NCBI RefSeq assembly: GCF_049243985.1
Contig: NC_135369.1
Coordinates: 26,024,765-26,088,764 of the forward strand
Source of the DNA: Paroedura picta
Lineage: Eukaryota > Chordata > Lepidosauria > Squamata > Gekkonidae
Reading direction: 5' to 3'
DNA: 64,000 bases
Under the pieces are notes generated by a model, which saw only the letters and a list, made by a program, of their open reading frames with translations, did not search any database and was not told where the DNA came from. The translations under genes were made by a program, and so were the position numbers. The stretch's first letter is position 1, and every line of letters starts with the position of its first letter. Below, piece by piece: positions 11,291 to 21,100 of the stretch.

Positions 11291-12005
11291 CTGGAGATCA
11301 GCTGTAATTCCAGAAGATCTACACGTCTGACGTGGAAGCTGGCAACCTTATAGCCACCTTATAGCCCCCTTATATTCCAAAGCTCACCCTTCCCAGACTC
11401 CACCGCTAAATCAACCCAGAGTTGATACAGGCCAGGAACCACTTTCTTCTTCTGCAACATTGTCATAGAATCCCCTGAGGTCTCAAACCTGGTTGGTGCT
11501 TCAGCAGAATGAGACTGTTGATTCCTGAGGTGATAGAATGGGCAACCGCGACTTCACTTCTGATAAAGAACCTGTACAAATGTGAAATATATCAATATAA
11601 GTAACATGGTAGGTAAAGAGCCAGACAAGATACTTTCTCCCCTTATCCACTGGTTTGAACGGGGGTGGGGGGCAAGAGGATTCAAAAGTAACATCCCCCT
11701 AGCTTAAAACGGATGTGGTACACTCCACGCCCTCGCCTCATGGTGCTCTCTCCGCTTATTCGCCTATAGGTCAGGGGTGATCAAATTGTGGCGCTCCAGG
11801 AACTACAACTACCATGAGCCCTTGCCATCTAAAAAATGGATTAAAATATACAACGTAGCTGGGTGGTTCTAAGGAAGGCCATCTGAACCCCACGACAAGG
11901 GGGCGGGGCACAAGCTGTGAAACCTCAACGAGAGCCAATCACTGACGCAAGGGAAGGACCGCAGGGCGGAGCCAAGGTCTCCAGTCTGCCTAAGGAGAGC
12001 GCCGC

Positions 12006-12105
12006 GGATTGGCCGAAAGGCTCACGGGGGCGTGTTTGCGGGACTGGGACAATGAATGGGGAGGAAAGGGGCGTGGGAGGAAACTGGGGCTCGCAAGAGA
12101 AGCAG
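12006..12105 (+). other. DPP3: Putative DPP3 noncoding first exon/promoter, unit 1
   Basis: Runs from the reverse CCAAT motif GGATTGG to a consensus donor (aagcag then gtgagg). The transcription start inside it is not defined by sequence alone. Its layout is repeated at 12799-12897. Confidence 0.45.
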
Positions 12106-12371
12106 GTGAGGACACGTGTGAGTTTTATATATAAGGCGACGATGAGGATGCTATAAATATATATATAAGTATTTCTACTTCTCTTTGGGAGGGGCCCCCC
12201 TTGCATGTGGGAGAGCAGCTGGGCAGATAATGCAGGCGTGAGGCGGTTGCCACCCCGATTTCGTTGGCAGCTCCAGCCCATTCCCGGAGCCCAGAGAGGG
12301 CCGCTGTGTCCTTGGAGGGGCGCCCAGAGAGCGTGGCCGCCGCCTGTCACATTGCTCTGGAGTCTCCCATT

Positions 12372-12560
12372 GCACCTCGAATTGCCAACCTCCAGGTGGG
12401 GCCCGGAGATCTCCCAGAACGACCAGTGATCTGCAGACGACAGAGGAGGGAGTTCCCCCGGAGGAAATGGCAGCTGCAGAGAGTGCACCGTGCCCTACTG
12501 AGATCTCTCCCCTCTCCAAAGCCTGTTCTCTGTATGCTGCACCCCCCTCCCCAATCCGGA
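12372..12560 (-). mobile_element. MITE family D copy inside the DPP3 CpG island
   Basis: attgccaacctccaggtggg at the left, caatccggagttggca at the right, and a CpG-richer, diverged middle. It is part of the promoter-associated GC-rich block. Confidence 0.65.
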
Positions 12561-12611
12561 GTTGGCATCGATGCGTGTGCAGCGTCTCATCTTCCCAGAG
12601 CTTCCGGGGGA

Positions 12612-12690
12612 ACAAGACAGCCGGATTTATAAAGGACCGGACAAGCCAGGCGCCTGGGAGACTTCGCAAAGAAAGGGGCGTGATCCTGCA
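12612..12690 (+). repeat. Repeated promoter block, unit 2 upstream part
   Basis: Shares ggaccggacaagcca, a nearby gtgcctg/gcgcctg, gcaaa(g)aaaggggcgtga and ctgcaaaa with 14003-14092. The shared stretch is about 75-85 bp and clearly homologous by eye. Confidence 0.75.
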
Positions 12691-12798
12691 AAACGAAAGA
12701 GAGCGCCGACTATTGATGCGGGGTGGGGGGGACGGGACTGTGGGGCAAGGCCTCTGTGTCCGGGCAACGGAGACATCAATCTCCTGAAAGAAGCGCAT

Positions 12799-12897
12799 GG
12801 ATTGGCTAAATAAGTCACGGGGGGAGGGCTGTCCGCTTGCTTGAAGGCGACATGTGGACGAGGAAGGAGGCGGGGCAGGAAGCAGCAAGGGAAGCAG
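12799..12897 (+). other. DPP3: Putative DPP3 noncoding first exon/promoter, unit 2
   Basis: The same motif order and spacing as unit 1, ending in the same donor GAAGCAG/GTGAGG. A TATA-like box lies about 170 nt upstream in this unit. Confidence 0.45.
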
Positions 12898-13228
12898 GTG
12901 AGGGGAACGGGGCAGGAAGTGTGGTAGGGGAAGGTGACCAGGAGGGTGCACCCTGGGGACGGTGGGGCTTCCAGGGGCACAGGTATACCGTTCAGGCTGG
13001 GATGGAGGGACAGTGCTAGATCTGACAGGCCAGGTCTAGGAGTGGGAACCTTGTGAAGTTTCACCCCGCCTAGGAAGTGCACCCGCAGACTGTCTTGGGT
13101 GGTTGGGCAGCTGCATGAAAATGCAGAGTCAATGGCTGCTTTCTTTCAGGGTGTCACTTGTAGTTGTAAAAGGTATAATGAAGATTGAGTTTGGGTGGGG
13201 TTGTCCACAGTGCAAAAAAACAATAGGA

Positions 13229-13618
13229 CGGTGGTTCTCAACCTGGGGGTCAGGACCCCTTTGGGGGGTCGAACAACCCTTTCACAGGGGTTGCAGCAGG
13301 GCAAGCAGCTTGGCCGGCGGGGGGGGGGCGCCATCCACACATTAGCCTTGCGAGGTAGATTGAGATAGAGCGTTCGTTTATCTGGAGCAGCGGAAAAGAG
13401 CGAGATCGGCATGGTGGGACAAGAGGCAGAACTGAATTGAGAAACCCTGAAAAAAAAAACAATTTATATACTATCATGAACAATGGAACTTCACGCCATT
13501 GGTCAGTTTTGATTTAATTTCTGTGAAAGAACACTTGCATAATTTTATGGTTGGGGGTCACCACAACAGGAGGAACTGTATTAAAGGGTTGTGGCATTAG
13601 GAAGATTGAGAACCATTG
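13229..13618 (+). mobile_element. Nonautonomous hAT, SPIN-like ends, copy 1
   Basis: Terminal inverted repeats cggtggttctcaacctgggg and ...gattgagaaccattg, with subterminal gaacaaccctttcacagggg and gggggtcaccacaacagg. Flanked by an 8-bp duplication with one mismatch (caatagga/caatagta). No transposase. Other copies: 37854-38227 and 45028-45377. Confidence 0.85.
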
Positions 13619-13624
13619 CAATAG

Positions 13625-13805
13625 TAGAAAATAGAGTCCAATAGCACCTTTAAGCATGGTGTGAACTTTTGTGTGCAGGCACGCTTTCTCAGACTAAATG
13701 GAAGTGTGACTGTGCATGAAGGCTTATGCCTGGATCAAACATTTGATGGTCTTAGAGGTGCTATTAGACTCAATTTTTGTTGTGCTACTTCAGACCAACA
13801 TAGAT
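13625..13805 (+). repeat. Interspersed repeat, family G
   Basis: gtccaatagcacctttaagc, then gctacttcagaccaacatag at the right end. Starts immediately after the hAT duplication. Confidence 0.6.
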
Positions 13806-14002
13806 GCCCACTTTAATAGTAGAAAATGTTTCCACTTGAGCAGTGGTGTCTGCATGCATAGGCTAGGTAGGTGTCTAATTAATTTTACAGCTGGGTTGTG
13901 CATGGAAAAAGTTTTCCAGATTTCTAATCCGTAGAGACTTCTGGTGAGCTAATCATGCTGCAGCACTCTCTAGTTTATTTATTATTAGTTTTTTATGAAT
14001 AA

Positions 14003-14092
14003 GACAGACAGATTTTAAAAGGACCGGACAAGCCATGTGCCTGAAGTAGTGAATTCGTCGATTTAGCAAAAAAAAGGGGTGTGACCTTGCAA
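14003..14092 (+). repeat. Repeated promoter block, unit 3 (partial, degenerate)
   Basis: attttaaaaggaccggacaa then gccatgtgcctg and aaaaaaaaggggtgtgacct align with 12612-12690. The CCAAT/donor half is not recognisable downstream. Confidence 0.7.
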
Positions 14093-14855
14093 ACCTATCC
14101 GTAGGATTGTTGCAGTCTCCCTGGCAGGCCTGAAATGGGCAGGAGCTGCCCCCAGCTTCACCCTTTCTAGCTTCTAGGTCTCAGCTTCCCAGCACCTTTG
14201 AGCCATCAGTAAAGATGGTATAGAAATACTTGAATTAATGAATAAAATAAGAGCCAAACTGATGTTCTGTTTAAAGGATGGGGAGACTCAGTTTCCTACC
14301 TGACTATGACACTTAGGAAGTGACCTTGTGCCAGCCCACACACCCAGTCTAGCCTACATTGCCCACTTGCTGTGAAATAAGATGAGAGGAAGAAGAACCG
14401 TGTAAGAGACCTGCCTCCCTTCGGATCCCCCTTAATACCTCTGGCACAACCATTGAGTAACTCGAACAAACAGGCATCCTTCTCTGATCAGCACTCACTG
14501 CTGCCTCTCCCACGTTCCTTTGTCTACCTAGATCAGGTGCCCACTGACCCTTTCTGGGCAACTACAAAGTATTTTTAGAAAACTGTTTTGGCTGTTGCCC
14601 AGCAGGGCTTCTGATTTGCCACTGTGGCTCTGATTGGTCGTGTGGATTAAAATAACCTTGTTTTATTGGCAGCCGTCAGCACAATGCTCATTTCATTCTC
14701 ACTCATCCTTCTTCCCAGTGAATTTTTAAATTGCCCTCCCTTTCCATCATTATTTGCTTAAAGACAGTTAAGTTCTAACCTCTAATGCAGTTAGGCGGCT
14801 CTGCACAGGAAGGTTTAATCATGTATCAATATCCTCCTCTTTCTAGGTTGGCACC

Positions 14856-15125
14856 ATGGTGGACTCCCAGTATGTCTTGCCCAACGATATTGGCATTGCA
14901 AACTTGGACTGTGCCGAAGCCTTCCAGCTGCTGTCACCAGAAGAGCGGCTCTATGCCCACTACCTGTCCCGGGCCTGCTGGTACGGAGGCCTAGTGGTGT
15001 TGTTGCAGACCTCCCCGGAGGCACCTGCCATCTACGCCCTTATCTCTCATCTTTTCCGGGTCCAGGAGCCAGCTCGGTTAGGAGAGCTGGCACGCTCCCT
15101 TGGGCTCTCCGATGAGGAGTATCAG
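14856..15125 (+). CDS. DPP3: DPP3 coding exon 1 (residues 1-90)
   Basis: The exon itself begins at 14847 after ttctag, so 9 nt of 5' UTR precede the ATG. Starts [13 protein letters not shown], closely matching the M49 N-terminus. Donor gtacct. Confidence 0.95.
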
Positions 15126-18100
15126 GTACCTGAAAGTCTGTCTTGTTCTAAGTTCCCCCTGTGTTTGGCAATGCTTGAGTGTTTCCTCTGCCTGTGTCTG
15201 CATTGACAATCTTCTTTTCCTTCCTATCGCCCCATTCCTGCATCTTTAAAGTTCATTCCTCCATTGATTGGATCTTGGCAGCGCCTTCTGCACTGGCCTA
15301 ACTTCCTGGGGCAACTTTCTTATATAAGCATAAAAGGCCTGCTCGTTCATACCAACGGGGTCCATCTAGTCCAGCATCCTGTTTTCATAGTGGCCAGACA
15401 AACATCCATAAGCAATCAGCTGGCCCATGGCTTGCCTACCAGCAGCTGGTATTCAGAGCTTTATGACAGAGGTTCCATCTAGCCATGGTGGCTTTTGATA
15501 GACCTCTCCTTTGTAAATTTGCCCCAAAATCTACGATTCGGGTCCTCAATACATTCTGTATCAGTGAGTTCCTCAATTTGTGTTGGATACCTCCCTTTTG
15601 CTTTTTTGAATCTAATGTTGATCAACTGCACTGTGCAAACCACCACACATTCCAGCTTTAGGGGAGAGAGAGAAGTGCTTCTTTCTCTCTCTTATCTACA
15701 CTCTGCATGATTTTATATTCAGTAGTGTTTAGGGTCACCAGGTCCCTCTGGGCAACTGGTGGGGGAGGGGGGACCTCCAAGAGAAAGAGAAAGAGAAAAG
15801 CCTAAGCCACATTGTTGGCATCACACAGGGAGTGACATCATCATACTGCAACATCACTGTGATGCTCTGGTATTTGGTCCAAAAGTATGGTAAAAACAGC
15901 TTCTACCAATACCAGAGCATTGTCAGGACAGTGCTGGTATGATGATGTCACTTCCTGTGCAATGCTGGTACTGGCCTGGGCCTTCCACTTTCTCCTAGTA
16001 AGCCCCGCCCCACTGGCCAGCTGATCAGTGGCTGGGGAGTAGGGCCTGGTGGTGGGGTCTGACAGCCTTAGTTGTGTCCCTCCTTAGTTGTCACAAAATG
16101 AAACAGTCCCATGGACTCTGTTTTCTTTTTTAGGAGTGTGTGTCATTCCTTTGATCCTTCTTCCTGTGCCCTTTCCAGCTCCAATAATACCCTTTTTTAA
16201 GAGACTAGAACTGCATGCAGGCATTCTACATGTTAAGAGTAGAAAACATTACGATGCTGGCTGTCCTTATTGTTAGTCTGAAGAAAACCTCCAGTGGCAA
16301 ACTTGCCTCATTCATCAAAGCTGCAAACAAACTTGATGCCATTGATCTGTTAACCAAGCCACAGAATCCATATGGAGGGACAGCTGCACAGGTTGCTTGT
16401 CAGAAGGCACAAGGGGGTGAAATCCACATTTTTCCTTGTGGAGTGGAGCTTGTAGAAAGGAAGGAAGGAAGGGTGATTTCATCTGGTCCTTCCTCACGCC
16501 AGCCCCACAACCCACATGCTTGCTTCTCCACATGGAAATTATCTTCCTGGGAAGTGGAAGAGGCTTGAGGCCCAGAGGGGCATGCAGGAACCAGACTTTG
16601 CATTCTCTGCATGGGATGGTTGCATACACAGCCATTCTAGTTCTTTTTGTTTTCTAACTTAGTGAATTTTCCAAAATTCAGTTTTGGTAGGAGGAACAGG
16701 GGGGGGGTAGAAATATCAAAATAAATGGCCTTGTGTGCAGGTCTCTGAGAACTGATTCACTGCAGCAGCTTTCATAGCCTATTTGGTCTCCGGAATTCAT
16801 TCGTCCCCATCTAGAACAGTCTGTGTTTGTGTCTACCTGTGCAGGTAGTACTGCCTCGCTGCACAGACTTGTGAGAAGAGAGGGGGAAACTGCAGAATGC
16901 GTTGATTGCAGTTATATGAGTTTGTGCCTTAATTTTCACTGTTCTTTCTTGCAGGCCTTCTTGGTTTATGCAGCTGGTGTTTATGCCAATATGGGTAACT
17001 ACAAATCCTTTGGGGATACCAAATTTGTGCCTAACCTTCCCAAGGTGAGCTGCCCATGAAGGGCACAGAGTATTGGTGGTAAGGGACAAACCTGGGGAGA
17101 TGGGAGACATTTTAAACAGATGCTCTGTGGCCCCTGGAAATGTTCCTTCACCTTATTGGCCACGTTTTCCACAGAAGAGGCGGAGTCTTGTGGCTTGAAG
17201 CTTCATCTTACTCTTCCTGTGCATCCTAACGCATCCTTGTGCCCTTCTGATTCCAGGAGAAGCTGAAAAAGTTGGTGTGGGAGAGCCAGGCCTTCAAGAA
17301 GCATCCGGAAAAAATGGAAGCACTGTGGGGCAGATGCGGAGATCTCATGTTCTCCCTAGAGCCCACACAAAAGCATTTGGGGCTCAGTGGCCAGGTATTG
17401 CCTCTCAGGCACACACTTGTTTATCAGGACTATAGATCCAAGAAGAGCGAGAGCAGCCTTGTTCTTCCAGCAACCCTGCTCTTTGGGGGCAGGCCGCTAT
17501 CCTGTAACCCCTATTTTATTTCCTGTAGGGGATCTCCACATACTTCTCAGCAAACTGCTCCATGGAAGATGCAAAGCTGGCCCAGAAATTCCTCGACTCG
17601 CAGGTAGCACAAGAACCCCTCCTCCTTTCCTTGGGTGGTCTGTGCATGCCAAGGGCATAGCAGGTGGGAGGCTCCAGACACTGATGGTAGGCAGATTGGG
17701 GGCTTCATGGGTTCTGCCCTAGTTGACATGATAGTGAAATCTCTCCAGGGGCCTTGAAGCTGAAGTTGAAAAGGAGAAGTGTAGGAAGGGTTGTGAGCAT
17801 CCTGCATAGTGCAGGGGATTGGACTAGATGACCCAGGAGGTCCCTTCCAACTCTATGAATCTAGGAAGAAGAAACACATTAAGCTGAACCTTCTGTACTG
17901 GTGAGGTGGGTTTGTGGGACCAGTGGAGGTGACCCCCTCTAATTGGGAAAGGCTGCCTTTCCTTGCCCTGGAACACTCTTCTGCATTGCATTGGTTTCTG
18001 GTTCGGAGTCCTGGCTTGTTTGAGTGGATTCAGGATGGCAGGTGGTTGGGGGGTGGGGGGAGAGGTGGCATGCCTCTGCACGCGTTTAATTAAAAGTGTA

Positions 18101-21100
18101 GCTTTCTGGAAGTAGGGCTTTCCCAACCCTTGGCTTGGCTCTTTCCCCAGAACATCAGCGCTTACAATACGAGGCTTTTCAAAACCAAGGCACACGGCAA
18201 AAAATGCTATGAGGTTCGGCTGGCCTCGGTACTTTCCAAAGGTAAGAGCCTTTTCTGAGTTTCTTAGCGTCATTGTCATTTCTCTCCATGCTGCTGGAAG
18301 GAACCAGGAACAACATGGCAGAATGGACTGTACCATTCCCAGCTGCAGGTGAAAACTCGTGTTTCTTCCACACAGCAATGATTCTCTGGGGTTGTTCTTC
18401 TTGCTGCGGTGGGTGCAGAGGCTTTTGCAGTGGCCACGGGCTTTCTTTCCCTGAGGTTTTCCTCCCACGTGGCTCTGCAGCAGCTCCGGGTTTGCTCTCT
18501 GCAGGGAAGGGACAGTGTTGTTGTGGGGAGCCACCCCTTTTTAAACACTCCCCCCACCCTCAATCACACATGGTACACCTGCGTTGTATTGTAGTAAATA
18601 AATGAAATAGCTTTTTTAAACTCCACTTTTCTCACTGAGACACGAGGCAGATTACAAATCTTAAACAATGCAGTCAACGTAATGGTAAAGTACTCCCAGG
18701 TTTTGGGGGTGGGGGGGCTGAGAGTGTCGTTTGCCGCATGTGGGGTTCATTGTGGGCAAGACTTGAACCCGCATCTCCCAGACTGAATGTTCTGTGTAAC
18801 CCATGGTTGCCATGGGGATCTTTAGCACTCCCGACTGCTTTGAATGTATTTATTTAAAGCATTTTTATCCTGACTTTCCCACCACTGACGGTCCTCAAGG
18901 TGGCACACACAAAAACATTGAAATATTTGAACAATTAAAAACCACATTTAAAATTACAGAAGAGTTCAAAAAAAAAGTGTGGGAACTCAAGTTGTGAGGT
19001 GCTGCAGGGGGCCGGTTCACCTCCCCCCCATTCATTTTCCGAACTCAAAATGGCTGCAGGTCAGGAAAACGGTGGGGGACGACAAAGCCCCCCCCCCTTT
19101 CCAAGTTCCCAGTCTGAAGTAGATCCTGTGGCGCTTCATAATTTAGTTTTCACAGGGAGCTCACAGTTGCTGTAATGTGTTACATGTGGTATGGCCCTGA
19201 GTCGCCACTATGTTCTTATTCCCTGTGCGGAAAGAGATCCCTCCCTCTCTACTAGTCACTGGAGACTGCACGTTTCAACCACTATGGACTAAAAGACGTG
19301 TGTGGCTGTTTTGTTTTGTCTTGTCTTCCCTTCCTCTTCTCCATCCAGATTCCCAGCTTGATGACGAAATGAGAGCCAAAATGAAATGCTTTGAGTTTGG
19401 AGACTGCGATTTCACAGTGACACGAGGCGATTACAGCCCCCTTTTGGAAAAAGTTGTGGAGAACTTGCAGAAGGCCTTGGTGAGATGGGGGTGGGGGTGG
19501 CCCTGACCTCGTTTGGCTGCGTCTTTGTCCTTGAGTTGAGGAACTCAGATGAAGCGTCTTTGTTGGGATGTGGAGCGTTGTTGTCATCCTCTGATTCCAT
19601 GGACCTGACAAGATTCTTAAAAGGCACTCTGGCTTCCTGTTTTGATTCAGGCCAACCAGACTAACTTTCATCACATCCTTTACAGAATTTATTCATGTCT
19701 TGCTAGACTTGTGGAAGGGCAAGGGACCCCCATCTCCATCCACTACCAATCTCCATCCACTAACTCAGCAGCTTTTCTGGCTTCTAGAGGCCCAAATACA
19801 TGTTGCCTGGAATACTGTGAGAGCCACAATCAAAGCAGAGCTCATGAAGAGTAACCTTCCCACCTACCCTTCTTATAGCCTCTCACTGAGCCCCACTCAC
19901 CTAGCCCCAAAACCTTGTTCCTCCGGGTCAGGGTACCTTCATGAACAACATAGAAAGCAAGTGAAGGGTCTGCTGCAGAGAACTGGCAGGCATGGACGCG
20001 CCCCTCTGTATTCTTCAGACATCGGAATGGGATGCTTGATACAAGCCGTAACATTCCATGTGCAGCTGCCAATGAAAATGGCAGGCATGCGTGTTCCTTC
20101 CCTCTTCCCCCTTTCTAGCCTCAAAACAAATTGCATCAGGACACAGGTTGTGATTTTTTCTGACCTCTACCTTTCTCCAAAGACTGGGACAGAGAGCAGG
20201 AGCAGGGAAGCGCTGTACGTTATGATCTGGATTAACACTAAGGCACAGTGTGAGCCCCTGGCTGCCATTTTCAGTGGCAGCAGCAGAATAACTTATTTGG
20301 CTGAGTTTTTGTACACGTTGCCCACTTCCCTTTGAGCTGATCTTTGCAGCCTCCCAGGTCTGACACTTAAATGGAAGCTGATGTCCTTGGGGAAGCTCTT
20401 TGTTACTCACACTGCATTTTGCGCTCCTGAGAAATCCTGATATGCATAAATCCCCTTTGAGGGAGAGGAGTGTGGAAGTTCACAACAGCAGAAGTGGAGG
20501 CCAATGGGGCAAGACTTGCAGATTGGGCAAGAACCAGTTGCCTGCCCAGAATCTTGAATCTAGCTGTTCTACTGGAGGCTGCCGTCTGAAATTGCTCAAC
20601 TGCGAACTATCTTGTCTTCCCCTGCCAGCCTCATGCTGCAAACCCCACCCAGGCTGAGATGCTGACCCACTACATCTCCAGTTTCACCCAGGGCTCTATT
20701 ACGGCTCACAAGGAGGGTTCCCGCTGCTGGATCCAGGACAAGGGGCCCATCGTGGAGAGGTGGGCTTCAGGTCACATCGATTGCTGTCTGTGTTGCAAAC
20801 GGACACACCTATTTTCTGTCTTTGGGTTGTTGCTCCGGGTTAAAAACCGGCTTTGTGTGGAATTGCACGATGGCTTTAAGGGATAATGGGACAAGAGGGC
20901 AGAGGAGGAGCAGGGAATTGCTTAGTTTTTCTAACTGGATTTCCCTTCTGACCACTTGGCAGGAGCATCGTGTGCCCCACGTGTAGTTAAACTAAGGTCA
21001 TTTTCATTTCCGCCCTCTCTCGTAGCTACATCGGTTTCATTGAAAGCTACCGAGATCCATATGGCTCAAGAGGGGAGTTCGAAGGTACTATCTTGCTTTT

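Larger units (their letters stand above)
7650..11854. other. PELI3-DPP3 intergenic region, repeats only
   Basis: Contains 5S-SINE pieces (8050-8255, 8825-8885), a Sauria-type SINE (8894-9150), family D MITEs (9455-9600, 10245-10312, 11065-11290) and a LINE tail at 9905-9950. The remainder is unrecognised, with no coding signal. Confidence 0.55.
11855..12960 (+). promoter_or_regulatory. DPP3: CpG-rich DPP3 promoter region with two similar first-exon units
   Basis: A GC- and CpG-rich stretch 2-3 kb upstream of the DPP3 start codon. It holds CCAAT boxes (ccaat at about 11936, reverse attgg at 12008 and 12801), GC boxes (gggcgggg near 11900, ggcggggc near 12870) and a TATA-like ttataaagg near 12627. 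Two spots read GGATTGGC, then TCACGGGGG about 15 nt later, then GAAGCAG/GTGAGG about 98 nt from the start (donors after 12105 and 12897). Because the coding exon with the ATG begins at an acceptor (14847), at least one upstream noncoding exon is required; these two are the best candidates. Confidence 0.7.

Noticed and set aside
12175-12951. 258-codon minus-strand frame in the DPP3 CpG island
   Set aside because: Proline-rich, stop-poor because of GC content, includes MITE sequence; no family match.
17824-18534. 236-codon minus-strand frame opposite DPP3 exon 5
   Set aside because: Crosses a true exon and introns on the other strand; no recognisable domain.
19700-20335. 211-codon + strand frame in DPP3 intron 6
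   Set aside because: Not in a splice-compatible position and low-complexity composition; DPP3 exons 6 and 7 join in frame without it.
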